DNA of 64,000 bases from Zhengitettix transpicula (taxonomy: Eukaryota; Arthropoda; Insecta; Orthoptera; Tetrigidae): contig CM073596.1 in assembly GCA_037074705.1 (NCBI GenBank), positions 58,866,001 to 58,930,000 of the forward strand. Reading direction: 5' to 3'. The translations under genes and the position numbers were made by a program. The number at the start of each line of letters is the position of its first letter. Positions within the stretch are counted from its first letter, which is position 1. Below the pieces are notes generated by a model. It ran no database searches. It was not told the DNA's origin and saw only the letters and a program-made list of their open reading frames with translations. Shown here piece after piece: positions 1 through 10,902 of this stretch.

Positions 1-58
1 TCGAGTTTATATAAATAAGTACACGAGCAACGCCGGGCACCCAGCTAGTTGTTAAATA
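1..58 (-). repeat. 5' end fragment of a dispersed repeat (GCCCGGCGTTGC family)
   Basis: The reverse complement of these bases, ending in the phrase CTAGCTGGGTGCCCGGCGTTG, matches the 5' end of the longer element that starts near 60731 (CTAGCAGGGGTGCCCGGCGTTG). The copy runs off the left edge of the window. No coding potential is seen. Bases 59-790 hold no recognisable gene; they are AT-rich with short GT-rich tracts near 117-150. Confidence 0.5.
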
Positions 59-791
59 AAGTTCCTTAGTTTAACGTACTTGAGAGTTTTTATTAATGAC
101 CGCGCTAATTTATTTATATGTGTGTGCGTGTGGTTGTGCGCAGTGTGGTACAATTATTACGAATTGTGTTGTATTTTTCACTCTTCGAATACTTAAATTC
201 TAAAGTGATCCTAACGTTAACCACGGGCCAATGATTCCACTAATCTCTCAGTGCTCGTTATTTACAAACCAAGACAACGCTTGTGCTTGAGGCAAGTAAC
301 ACCTGATTTCGTACATGTTGACGTATTTTAAGGTCGTAAAATAATAAAGCAGAGGTTATTTTCGCGACGCGTGGTTTAAAGCAACGACATCGTATGTCGC
401 ACACGACCCACATCTTTCCTTAAATAAGCGAAAATACATAAACCTTTTTGAATTACATTTCCAGTGAAACCTCTCTTGACGTACTCATGATTCACACAAC
501 TTGCAAAACAAACCGCAAGAATGGTGTAGGACTTGGTTTATGAAAACGAAAAATATATGTGTGGTACGGTGCTGTGTCAAACTACTTGCAACGAGATAAT
601 TTTGGGATGTGTTTTCATTGAAAACTGTTTTTACAGCATAAATTAACTACACATTAATAGGAATAAGCCAAAAGAAGTCAATAGCACAAATAGTAAATTT
701 ATCTATCTATCTACCTACCTATATATAATAGTTATAAGGTTGGACATTAATTTCAATAATCAGAGTAGAATTCCACACAAATACAAGTAAA

Positions 792-1530
792 ATATGAATA
801 AGAAAGATACCCAATTCAGACCAAAAAAAAGTGAGGATATAAAAACCACACAACGTTTCTGGGATCCTTGTTCCCCCTTTCCTCAGGTGCGAAGAAGAGC
901 CTGGAGCGACACAACTGCACTCGTCAGTTGACAAAACTCAAAAGCGACGAAAACACGCAAAGACAATGTTTACAAAATCTCTTGGCTGTAATTGTAATTC
1001 CTGCTACATTGGGCAAACAAAACGTTCGCTGAATACACGTATCAAGAGACATGGTGTCTAAATATGAAACTTCCCACTGATAAAAAAAAATCTAGCCTCC
1101 AAACACATAATCAATTCTAAACATACACTTTATAAGCAAAATGCTAAGATTTTAGTCGTTGAGCCCAGCCAGGTACAATTCCAGAGATGCTTCCCATTAA
1201 ATCGAACACCACAACTATTAATGTACAAAACAGACACTATTAAACTCAACAATTGCTATGATCCCTTATTGTTACGCCAAACCTTCTGTTTTCCCATTGT
1301 CGTTGCTCCCTTATTGTTGCGCTCTTAGGCTCTCCCATTGTCGTTGCGTTTTCGTCGCTTTTGAGTGTTGTCAACTGACCAGTTCAGATGTGTTTCTCCA
1401 GGTTCTTCTTAGCACCTGACGAAAGGAACAAGGATCCCAGAAACGTTGTTGTGTGGTATTTATATTATCACTTTTTTTTGGTCTGTATTGGGCTATCTTT
1501 CTTATTCATTATTTTCAATCAGACGTATTA
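792..1530 (+). mobile_element. Penelope-like element remnant flanked by inverted terminal-repeat copies
   Basis: A minus-oriented copy of a terminal repeat (792-966, containing ACAACGTTTCTGGGATCC and GTCAG boxes) faces a plus-oriented copy (about 1310-1530, CTGACGA at 1416-1422 and GAAACG at 1440-1445). Between them lies a GIY-YIG coding remnant. Terminal repeats around a reverse transcriptase/GIY-YIG ORF, sometimes inverted, are known for Penelope-like elements. The outer end ATCAGACGTA recurs at many other copies in this window. The reverse transcriptase domain itself is missing, so this is a deleted copy. Confidence 0.6.
959..1260 (+). pseudogene. PLE GIY-YIG endonuclease C-terminal remnant
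   Basis: One frame from about 983 reads CNCNSCYIGQTKRSLNTR and then IKRH. This has the Cys-rich lead-in and the YIGQT..R.L..R...H pattern of the GIY-YIG endonuclease at the C-terminus of Penelope-like reverse transcriptases. After a frame change the sequence continues NLASKHIINSKHTLYK, then NAKILVVEP, which matches the general plan of the family's C-terminus (SxLAxHxxxxxH, then ILxxEPxxxxR). Frameshifts and stops make it non-functional. The family assignment rests on motif recognition, not on a search. Confidence 0.65.
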
Positions 1531-2821
1531 TTTTTTTCATTTTAAGATTGGTTTATGTAAGGATATTTTATTTTATTTTAATGATAATCATTAGCTTTCT
1601 AGATACGAATATGCAAATACGTTTACGTAACGAATGCCTGTCTTCAGTAGTATGGAATATATCAAGGATAAGAATCCTCGTCACAAAAATTACCTGCCGG
1701 AATAAAACACTGTTTATATTTACAATGAAAGTAAATATATATATATAGTTACAAGGTAACTTCTCGCACAGTTCCTCAAGTTAAATATTGTCTTAACATC
1801 CCTGTCTTATTTTAAGTATATATAATAAATTCCTGAAAAATTCTAAACTTAACTTCCAAAATAATGTAGAGTAGATCAAAACAACGATTTTCGGATCTGA
1901 ATCAATCGACTTCTAATATACCTGCATGATTTTAAGCTATCCAAATGTTGGATTCTTATAGTGGAAAATTTTTTTTTGTAGTTAAATATAAAATTATATA
2001 TGTAGGATAAATATATTTTTCAATTTCGAAAAATAGCAGTTTAATTTTCAAAAAATTTGTTCCTGAAATAGAGTAACTTGGTGGTAGAAGAAAGTAAAAT
2101 CGAACAAATAAGCAATACACCTGCTGCAAATGCATCACTTGCCCACTATTTATGCTGTTCTTCCGGAGTCGAATACATCTTTAAATTTGAATTCTACAGA
2201 GTTCTTTTCTTGGAACCATTATTTTGATTCCAAAACGATGTTTGAAACCATTTCAATATACATGTTATAATTGCACACATAATCATGTGTAGCAGGAGCT
2301 GTGAGAGTATAGAAGAAGACTAGCAACGAATTTTCAAAAGTTCTGGTTTATGGACATTGAGTTTCCTCGGTCTAGGTTAAAGTTTATTTTTACTGAATCA
2401 GTATGAATAGACAGATACTTATGAATAGTACATGGAAAAGGATCTGTGTAAGCCTGTCTTATCTTCTCCAAACAGAGGCGGTGTGTCTATCAAGAGTCCC
2501 TGGAAGTAGTAAAACTTCAACTTTGCAGCTTTTACGACCTTTTCGGGATTTCCCTGTGTGGCGAGTTAGTTAAACCATGTAATAGCAGGGGGGAAAAAAC
2601 CTGTTTAAGCAGTATTGGATGAAGAAAGAGATAGGAAGAGAGAATTACGTCTTATGATTTATCAAATTAAAATACATTAAATAATTATATTACATACGTT
2701 TGATTAAACACGTCAACCAATCGGCTTTACAGCTTCCTATGATTTAGGACTGACAGCAAACTATAGATCCTCTACTTCAGATAAAATTCATGTATTATTA
2801 TTTTTGAAATGAAAAATATAC
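1531..2821. other. AT-rich intergenic stretch, nothing recognised
   Basis: There are short ORFs without family motifs, several A/T runs and no repeat shared with the rest of the window that I could see. Confidence 0.5.
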
Positions 2822-3125
2822 GTCTGATTGAAAATAATGAATAAGAAAGATCGTGATATTATAAATACCACACAACGTTTCTGGGATTCTTGTTGCTTTC
2901 GTCAGGTGCGAAGGAGAGATTTGTTACGCTAACCCTTCGGCTCTTCCATTGTCGTTGCGTTTTTCGTCGCTTTTGAGTGTTTGTCAACTGACAAGTGCAG
3001 TTGTGTCGCTCTAGGCTCTTCTTCGCACCTGACGAAAGGAACAAGGATCCCAGAAACGTTGCAGTGTGGTATTTATATTATCACTTTTTTTTGTCTGAAT
3101 TGGCTATCTTCCCTATTCATTATTA
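2822..3125. repeat. PLE-type inverted repeat (hairpin) with two hammerhead-like cores
   Basis: It opens with CGTCTGATTGAAAATAATGA, followed by a minus-oriented terminal repeat. After a centre containing CCATTGTCGTTGCG there is a plus-oriented copy (CTGACGA, GGATCC, GAAACGTTG) ending in a TTATTCATTATT stretch. The arms are close reverse complements, so single-stranded copies would fold into a long hairpin. There is no coding sequence inside. Confidence 0.6.
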
Positions 3126-4450
3126 TTATTATTTATGTTGATTATCTCTATACGTAAATTTATTCAGGAGCGTTTTAATTAAAATTCCCTCAGTATGACC
3201 CCCCTTAATATTTTTCATTAAATATATTACGTGCACAAAACTGCACTATTTACTGATCATGAAGACGCTTCCATAGAGTAAAGATATATTTTTTATACCA
3301 TCAATGAATGGTATGTGATGTGAAGTGATTTATTGACTGTTATAAAAACAGAACACGGACAGAGACGAAAACATAACTACTTTCCAAAGAATACCTCCTT
3401 GGGCCACAGATGCGTTAAAGTGTGACCAGAGGATTTGAAAGAATCTCCCGCGATAAAGTGGCAAGTCGGTTATTAATCAGCAGACGTCATAAACCAAAAA
3501 CTAAAGGTTCCATCAATGAACTAACTACACTTTAGAACAACAGTTTATCCTATCACACAAAAATATGCCTCAACGTTGCTCATTTTCCGAGAAAGAAGGG
3601 AAAATAAAATAATTGATCAACATTTACTATGATAGAATATATCGTAACGGAAAAATAAATAATTAAAAAGAGACAAAATTTGAATTTTGGTACTCACTGT
3701 ACTTCCTCATACAACCATGAAAGCAGAATTGATGGAACGTCCTGTCTATGGAATCTAAAACAAGAAACAAAATAAAGATTTATTTTCTACGGTTTTCTAC
3801 TTTGAGAAAATAGGATTCGTTACATAAACTGACAATGTATTTAAAGCTCTATAATATAGAAAAATAAAACTGAATTAAATGTAATATTGCTGATTACACA
3901 ACCCCAACTCCGTTCCTCAGGGAAGAGTTCTCGTGAATGGTTATTCCTATCAACAGCCATTAAACAGTGGAGTATTCAATTTATATATTGATAAATAAAT
4001 CATATAACACACATTCAGTAGTTTCCTGTGAAAATATTTATATAAACCCGAAAAGGTATTTAATTCTATATTAATCTTTGGTCACGAATTGATTTAACCT
4101 ACATCTAAATTTTCCGTACATAGTTTAGACAGATAGAACATTAATTCGAACAGCTGTAAAATACATTGAATTTTATTTGCATCAGTCCCAACAAACATAC
4201 GTCCGAAATACTTTACATATAGAATACTTAAAACATATTCCTTGAGTATTATGCCTCAGTCTTCAGACATTACGAAAGAATAAGTTGATGAAATTGTTAG
4301 CTAGATTCACAATGTAAACAAATGGTCGCCATATAGGAGTCACTTAATATGGCGCGAAAATTAACTTACATTTTCTTCTACTTTTTATTCTATCAAAGTA
4401 TTTCTGCTTTATTTCATTACGAAATAAGTTACTATTTTGTTGTTGCGCAG
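3126..4450. other. AT-rich intergenic stretch, nothing recognised
   Basis: No ORF with recognisable motifs, no RNA gene and no obvious repeat family member is visible here. Confidence 0.5.
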
Positions 4451-4476
4451 TGACGTCACACTCGTGTGACGTCACG
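4451..4476. promoter_or_regulatory. Perfect inverted repeat holding two CRE-type palindromes
   Basis: Two copies of TGACGTCA (4452-4459 and 4468-4475) are arranged as a mirror pair in GTGACGTCACAC-TCG-TGTGACGTCAC. TGACGTCA is the known CREB/ATF bZIP binding site. No gene start is recognised nearby, so a regulatory role is only possible. It may instead be the terminus or centre of a transposon. Confidence 0.35.
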
Positions 4477-4539
4477 GTCTCGTACCGCGCAGTAATTTAA
4501 CACAAATTGATCACATTTTTAAAATTATAATTCTTTCCA

Positions 4540-4722
4540 GCTTCAAGCTAGGGGGTTTCTAACCCCCTCCCCCCCACACACACACATAGTACCGTTTCTC
4601 GTGTTTTTAATAATATATGTATCAATTTTTGTTGCAATCTGTCCACGCGTTTACATATGTATAGAGATTAATGTAAATACATACATACATACAAATATAC
4701 ATTCTTTTTTATTGTATTGAAG
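4540..4722 (+). repeat. 3' end of an RTE-like dispersed repeat
   Basis: A C-rich block is followed by a run of CATA units (4675-4700), then a T-rich stretch and TATTGAAGAT. The same order (CACCCC block, GATT.ATGTAA/GATTTATATAAGG, CATACATACATACA, AATT/TATTAGAAGAT) is seen at 52330-52565 and 61270-61495. Confidence 0.4.
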
Positions 4723-5089
4723 ATAAATAAGTCATATAACACACATTCAGTAGTTTCCTCTAATTACTTTGGGAAATATTACTAAAATCTGGAGCACAGT
4801 CACGTCCTACAGTAAGAGAATTTTAAATAGTTTATTGTTGTTCGTATTCCTCTGTCTTCATTTCGAGTTTGTTTTTAACAGCAATGGTTACTACTCGTTT
4901 TTTTTTTTTTGGAGACCATAGTTGAATATGAGTCGACGTAATAGGGGATTTACGAGGCCTGTGCCATAAAGCATGCTGCGTACGCGGGACAGGAAGGAAT
5001 CGTTAAAGGGTCCAGGGGCCAACCAGCCTCAGGGAACTACAACCAAATAAACAATGTAACACATCATACTAACAGAACACACCGGGGAA

Positions 5090-5560
5090 CCGTAACTCAA
5101 TCTTCTTACCTCCTTCAAACGCGTACAAAACGTTCCCTTGAAATATTCCGACACCGAAACTGTTCCCCACATCGAGAAAAATTCGATCCTTATATTTTTC
5201 TGGAACCAAGTAATCTCGACAACCGTTCCTGGGACTCACCTAAAACCAAACCCTCAGCCTAATAACACAACTCCGAAAACCCGTCACCCAAAGATTTAAG
5301 CTTATAAAATTCACCAGCTCCTGTTATCCTAAAATCCTCCTCCATACATTCAAAACAATTCATCCGCTCTGTAACAGACTACAGACACATCCATTTCTAC
5401 TCTCTTCTAAAGGCCCCTGGAAGAAGAATCCTACATTTCTGTCTTTCACCCCACTTTCCTATACACATCCATCAACTTATTCCAACACCATCGCCTTCTA
5501 AATTTCCACCCTGTTCGTGAGCGTCTTGCTCATCTCACGTTCATCCTACGGTAACAGATC
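5090..5560 (+). pseudogene. Non-LTR retrotransposon ORF2 C-terminal remnant
   Basis: Broken frames read TVPHIEKNS, KFTSSCYPKILLHTFKTI, and then FLYTSINLFQHHRLLNFHP with VRERLAHL before a stop. The phrase 'TSINL....LLNFH..V.RLA' is typical of the C-terminal region of Jockey/I-like non-LTR reverse transcriptases. At least two frame changes are needed, so this is a fossil. The flanking bases 4723-5089 show nothing further. Confidence 0.4.
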
Positions 5561-5674
5561 CATAAAAAAAAACCAAACTCCTATCCACCTTTCACAGTCT
5601 TATAGGCTTTGCGCGGAAACCTAAATTCCAAGCCGGCCGGAAATCATCCTCCATAACATAAAACATCAATGAAA

Positions 5675-6058
5675 AAATTGCATCTGATTGAAAATAATGA
5701 ATAAAAAAGATAGCGAATACAGCCAAAAAAAAGGGTAATATAAATACCACACAACGTTTCTGGGATTCTTGTTCCTTTCGTCAAGTGCTAAGAAGAGCTT
5801 AGAGCGACACAACTGCACTGGTCAGTTGACAACACTCAAAAGCTCCCCTATTTCAGTAAGTAGAAAAAAATAAGGTGATAAAATAAATATCACACGTCGT
5901 TTTTGCGAACCTTGTTGCTTTTGTCAGGTATAAAAATCTTACGTAAGAGCTTTGTGAACGAAAACCTCTATTAGGCTCTAAGAACCTGACGAAAGGGTCA
6001 AGAATCCCAGAAACTGTTGTGTGGTATTTATATTATCACTTTTTTGTCAGAATTATTC
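5675..6058. repeat. Composite PLE-type inverted repeat with a second subfamily inside
   Basis: The outer arms are the common PLE-type repeat (minus arm with ACAACGTTTCTGGGATTC near 5752; plus arm with CTGACGA near 5988). Between them sits a second, related subfamily in minus orientation (ATCACACGTCGTTTTTGCG near 5887), followed by ATCTTACGTAAGAGC and GAACGAAAACC. The same internal junctions recur at 6188-6480, 8690-8962 and 56200-56600, so the composite appears to spread as one unit. Confidence 0.6.
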
Positions 6059-6187
6059 ATTAAATCAATATATTTGTAATTAAAAATTTAAACTTTGTCT
6101 GACTAGTATCAATATATATTTTTATAGATAATTTTATGGAAATTGGTCAACAGTCATAATTTATTTTAATCATTAAAATTGACATAT

Positions 6188-6480
6188 ATCAACTAAAAAT
6201 AGTCCAGAGGTTTTCGTTCACAAAGATCTTACGTAAGATTTTTTACACCTGACGAAAGCAGCAAGGTTTGCAGAAACGACGTGTGGTATTTATTTTATCA
6301 CCTTATTTTTTTTTCTACTTATTGAAATTCAAGAGCTTTTGAGTGTTGTCAACTGACCAGTGCAGTTGTGTCGCTCTAGGCTCTTCTTCACACCTGACGA
6401 AAGGGGGACAAGGATCCCAGAAACGTTGTGTGGTATTTATATTACCTTTTTGTTGTCTGTTTTTGCAATCTTTCTTATTC
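6188..6480 (+). repeat. Composite PLE-type repeat, opposite orientation
   Basis: It reads GTTCACAAAGATCTTACGTA, then subfamily 2 (CTGACGAAAGCAGC...TTTGCAGAAACGACG), then the junction ACTTATTGAAATTCAAGAGCT, then the outer repeat with CTGACGAAAGGGGGACAAGG and GAAACGTTGTGTGG. It is the reverse-oriented counterpart of the copy at 5675-6058. Only one outer arm is retained. Confidence 0.6.
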
Positions 6481-6485
6481 ACTAA

Positions 6486-7300
6486 AACAACAGTACCAAA
6501 ACTTTCAACTCACCATACGGTAAGCTTAAAACTGAAAAGTGTCATTTGAATTACTTTTCCCCAAATTCCAAAACAGTAGAAAAAAGTCTGCGACAATCGC
6601 TCTTCTGATCACCACAAAGAACTGATAATCTAGATAGAAACAGTCCAGTGTTGAGAAGAATTCAGAACACTTAAGCGTTGTTTTATGATAAATAAGGGCG
6701 ACTAGGAAGTTTTGAAGAAGGTTTAAGTAGGTAAATGTGAAGTTCGACAGTTCAATAAAACCAACAATGTCCTAACTAAGCGTTTAACAATAATTTTAAA
6801 ATTTCGTTGTTCTGTTCGTCTCAGATAAGAACAATATGTCTTTGATCTACCGTAGCTATTTCAGTCCGTGTCCGAGTGGTCTTAGCCGCGCGACTGCGAT
6901 GCAAATATTTGTGAGATGAACGCTGGTGGAACACGAAAAGTACATCAGCGGACGGGAGGGCCATGTGGATGGATGGATGGATGTGCAAAAACGAGCGCGG
7001 TCTTCCCACGACCCCTCTGACCTAAAAACGACGCTTTTATGACCGCGTCAAGAGCCCACAGGAGCACTCACTGCACTCCAGCAGTCTGCACAACTCCTCC
7101 CTGGAGCATTTGCCTCCGAACATTTAAGCAGTTTTGCACCACCTGATAACCCAAGCAAGCATGTTTGGACATCAATCGAAAAGTCGTTTATTTGATACGG
7201 CTTTCTTTATTGTCCTATCCTATCCACTTTCTCCATGCTTGTGTTCACAGTGAATCTCCCTCTTCTTGCAGTCAGTCCACTAGGAACGTTGTCCAAGTTT
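6486..7300. other. Gene-free stretch with a weak tRNA-like (SINE-type) block
   Basis: Around 6862-6900 the phrase GTGTCCGAGTGGTCTTAGC resembles a tRNA A box and D arm, and is followed by non-tRNA sequence. A tRNA-derived SINE head is possible but no B box was found at the right distance. A TGGA/GGAT tetranucleotide run lies near 6965-6983. Confidence 0.3.
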
Positions 7301-8062
7301 CACTTATATAATATGAAACAAATGTATATGCAATTGGAGAGAGAAGCATTTAAAATAGGTCTGGTAGTTAATAAAGAAAAAATACATGAGAATGTCTATA
7401 GATCGGAGGGTAGAAGAAGACCTCAGGACATAGGGGTCGGAAATAAAAAATTTGAAGGAGTTCCTTGATTCAAATACAGAGGGGGGGGGTGTGTTATGTT
7501 GTACAGTGTCAACTCTATTACCAAAGACATCAGGGAAAGAATACAGGCTGGGAACCGAGCATATTATGCAATAAGAATTTATTTACTAACCAGCTCATCA
7601 CAAGAAAAACAAAAATAAAAATATATAATACACTGGTGCGACCGGTGGTGATTTATGGATCAGAGACCTGGACCCTGAAAGATGCTGATGTGAAAATCCT
7701 CAGAGTATTTGAAAGACGGATCTTAAGGAAGATATTTGGACCTGTAATGACAGATGAATGCTGAAGAGCAAGATATAATGTGGAGCTGGATGAATTGATG
7801 GAACGTAAAGATGTGAAGGTACGGAGGATTGATTGGATGGTCCATGTAGAGAGAATGGCAACAGAACGAAGGGCAAAAAGTATCCTGAAAGAAAGGATCC
7901 ACCATTCAAGAGGAAAGGGAAGGCCAAGGCATAGATGGATGGACGATGTCGTTGCAGATCTGAGAACGATGGGAATAAGAGGATGGACGAAAAGAGCGCA
8001 GGGCCGACGATATTGGAAGCTGATTGTGGAGGAGGCCAAGACCCACCGAGGGCCTTAGAGCC
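7300..8062 (+). pseudogene. Non-LTR retrotransposon ORF2 C-terminal half (frameshifted)
   Basis: Successive frames read KIGLVVNKEKI, SITKDIRERIQAGNRAYYAI (frame-shifted), then TKIKIYNTLVRPVVIYGSET and WTLKDADVKILRVFERRILR. This continues RIDWMVHVERMATERR, GKGRPRHRWMDDV and WKLIVEEAKTHRGP before the stop. The 'LVRPVxxYGSETWTL.......L..FERRILR' and 'GRP..RW.DDV' blocks are characteristic of arthropod LINE ORF2 C-termini. At least two frameshifts and an internal TGA near 7762 show decay. The clade was not determined. Confidence 0.75.
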
Positions 8063-8302
8063 AAATATATATATAATCCTATACGCCATACAATTCAAGG
8101 CTGATAACCTAATAGCTTTACCTGGTGTTACTTTTCATCCATTAGATACATTCTTTACTGCTCCGAAACATAGTATGATTGATCATTGCCCCCCCCCCCC
8201 CGTGACTACCCAGCTGTAACTAGAAAGTAAATCACGTCGCCATCTATGAATGAGTCAGGCAAACTTACCGATTTCTATTTACGTGAAACAATGCTAAGTA
8301 TC

Positions 8303-8465
8303 GAATAAGAAAGATAGCCAATACAGACAAAATAAGTGATAATATTAAATACCACACAACGTTTCTGGGATCCTTGTTCCTTTCGTCAGGTGCTGCTAAG
8401 AAGAGCCTAGAGCGACACAACTGCACTGGTCAGTTGACATCACAAAAGCACTCAATCAGACGTAA
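8303..8465 (-). repeat. PLE-type terminal repeat, solo copy
   Basis: It contains AAGATAGCCAATACAGAC, ACCACACAACGTTTCTGGG, CGTCAGGTGC and GCGACACAACTGCACTGG in the usual order, which is the minus orientation of the hammerhead-like family. A poly-C tract (about 8189-8202) lies just upstream. Confidence 0.55.
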
Positions 8466-8637
8466 TTTTTTTCATTTTGATGCTAAGTATTGTCAGGTAT
8501 CAGGCGAATTCAGTAAAAGCTATGGCAAAGGAGAAGCGCTTCGCCTAGTGGAAGCTGACGATAACAGAGCTTGCGGTCATCGAAACGTGTCGCGGTTTAA
8601 TCGCTGTTTGACCCGTGTGGAAACCAGAGAACTATAG

Positions 8638-8962
8638 AAAGATAGCCAATACAGACCAAAAAAAGGTAATATAAATACCACACAAAAGGCTTTTGAGGCC
8701 TAGAGTTTTTAGTTCACAAAGCTCTTACGTAAGATTTTTACACCTGACGAAAGCAACAAGGTTCGCAGAAACGACGTGTGGTATTTATTTTATCACCTTA
8801 TTTTTTTCTACTTATTGAAATAGAAGAGCTTTTGAGTGTTGTCAACTGACCAGTACAGTTGTGTCGCTCTAGGCTCTTCTTCGCACCTGACAGAAACGTT
8901 GTGTGGTATTTATATTACCCTTTCTTTTGGTCTGTATTGGCTATCTTTCTTATTCATTATTT
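8638..8962 (+). repeat. Composite PLE-type repeat, degenerate copy
   Basis: A minus fragment (GATAGCCAATACAGACC) leads into GTTCACAAAGCTCTTACGTA, subfamily 2 (CTGACGAAAGCAACAAGG, GAAACGACG), the ACTTATTGAAATAGAAGAGC junction, and a plus outer arm. The plus arm has lost the bases between CTGAC and GAAACGTTG, so its core is deleted. Confidence 0.55.
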
Positions 8963-9715
8963 TCAATCAGACGTATTTTTTTTCTTCATTTTATTACTCC
9001 ATCTCAAGTTAAACTTAATATAATTTCCTTTCCACTAACATATTTCTCATCTCCTGTTCTGAATTTGTATTCCACATACTTCCGATATCTAAAATAATTT
9101 TCCCCTATACCTTTCGTTCCGAATTCCAAATATTTTAAATTAGTCTCCAAAAAATTTTCTTTTCGGTTAAAGGGACCATATAATATATAAAGAAAATTTT
9201 TGATTATTTAAAATGTTATAAATTTTAAGTGTTTTGGTACTTCTACATATTTGGTGATAGATAATTATGGCAATGACTGAAATAATAATAAAAAAAAATC
9301 ATTGCTAATTTTTATAATTGAAAACTTTGAGGTTTAAAAATATTAATAACAGACGTGATAAATGAAATACATGAATGATATCTTTCACCGTAAGCCACGT
9401 TGTATAAAAGAACCGTCCGTGTGTGTACATTCACTTCAGATGGAGTACGGACATTACCAAGCAGATGGCAGCACTGACCGCAGCACTCTGCTTAAACCGC
9501 TTATTTATTGCTTTCAACTCGACCGATCTAATTAACTGGCCACTCCATTAGCAACTCTATAGTGGAGGACTTATTGTGTGTTAATGTAGCTTATAAGTGT
9601 ACCCCCTTACTTATTTAACAAACGATATATTAACTTTAAGAATGGGTTAACAGCTGATAGTAAAGAGGTGATTTAACCGTTATTGGAAATGGTTAATGAA
9701 ACTATATTACGGAAA
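8963..9715. other. Gene-free AT-rich stretch
   Basis: There are no coding motifs. A slightly less AT-rich block near 9400-9560 has no recognised feature. Confidence 0.45.
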
Positions 9716-9856
9716 TGATTGAAAATAATGAATAAGAAAGGTAGCCAATACAGACAAGAAAGGGGTAATATAAATACCACACAACGTTTCTGTCAGGTGC
9801 TAAGAAGAGCCTAGAGAAACACAACTGTACAGGTCAGTTGACAACACACAAAATGA
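9716..9856 (-). repeat. PLE-type terminal repeat, short copy
   Basis: It starts with ATTGAAAATAATGAATAAGA and carries ACAACGTTTCTGTCAGGTGC. The spacer between the GAAACG and CTGAC boxes has been lost, as in the plus arm near 8890. Confidence 0.5.
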
Positions 9857-10285
9857 AATTTTGAAGGAGTATAATAACTAATCTTGGTTATTAAAACTAT
9901 ATTATACATGACATTTTATTACAATCGTATGAACATATGCGCAAATACGATTTAGAATTTTTTTTCTTGAATGTGAAAGATGTAAATTACACATTATTAT
10001 GAATTATTCCAAAAAATATATAAACGTTTTACCTTTTCATAATTTTTATACTGAATTAAAGCTAAGTCCATGACAGTGTAAAAAAAAAGATTTTAATTTT
10101 ATCAAAAGTTCTCGAATGTCAAAATTGTCGTAATCTTTTTAAAATCATACATGAAGTTGAACAATCGTGTGTGTATCTCAAGACTGGTCGGGTGTTAAGT
10201 CAACCAGGAGTGTCCAACTTGAAAGTTGCACAGTTTCTGAGGTAAACAATGATATTCGCTTAAGGGATGTGCAGCCCTGACTCTT

Positions 10286-10290
10286 TAAAA
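10286..10290 (-). terminator. Pol III oligo-T terminator of tRNA-Pro
   Basis: Five T residues on the minus strand follow the tRNA 3' end, in the position expected for RNA polymerase III termination. Confidence 0.8.
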
Positions 10291-10299
10291 ATGATAATC

Positions 10300-10371
10300 G
10301 GGCCTGTCCGGGATTTGAACCCGGGACCTCTCGCACCCGAAGCGAGAATCATACCCCTAGACCAACAGGCC
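10300..10371 (-). tRNA. tRNA-Pro(CGG)
   Basis: On the minus strand the 7-bp acceptor stem GGCCTGT/ACAGGCC encloses a D arm (TGGTCTAGGGGTATGA), an anticodon arm CTCGC-TTCGGGT-GCGAG with anticodon CGG, and a T arm CCCGG-GTTCAAAT-CCCGG. Both internal promoter boxes are intact (A box TGGTCTAGGGG, B box GGTTCAAATCC). The minus strand runs into TTTTT about ten bases past the 3' end (10286-10290), a normal Pol III terminator. No intron is seen. It stands alone in a gene-poor region and looks functional. Confidence 0.95.
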
Positions 10372-10902
10372 ACTGGAAGTGTAAGCACGAAGATGCGTAT
10401 CTGTTTCCAGGTGAAACTGCAGTGAAGCGAGCTGGATGGCGGCTGTGGAAGGGATAACAGGAGGAAGGGGCAAGGCGCGGGAGGGGAAAGTGGGAGAAGG
10501 ACGCGAAATCAATTCAAGTGAGCGGAAACACTCCCGCGCGCGCAGTCATTGACCACGGTTTCCTTATCAATTACACTTGCCTGTGTGTGTGTGTGTGTGT
10601 CAGTCCTTCCGGAGCGCGTCACTATCTGCATTGCTTAACCGCGAAAGATATGAGAAAACTGATAACACAGTGCAGAATACCGACTGGACGATGCACTGCA
10701 ATTTCAAAATACCTCACGAGATCCCACAAGAATAAATTGTTGGTTTTATGACCAATAAGGGAATACGACCATATGTGAACCTGTTTTGCCGCAATCTAGT
10801 TAAAATTATTATTTCTCCAAAAAATCTCCTTACTAAAGGAGAGAAGTATCAACTTACAAAATTGTTAACTAGAAAATAAAGTTGCCAAGAAACAGAGTAA
10901 AA
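10372..10902. other. Gene-free stretch with a GT microsatellite
   Basis: A (GT)n run lies at about 10579-10599. The block 10480-10620 is relatively GC-rich. An ORF crosses it, but its Cys/Val repeat comes from the microsatellite and there are no protein motifs. Confidence 0.4.
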
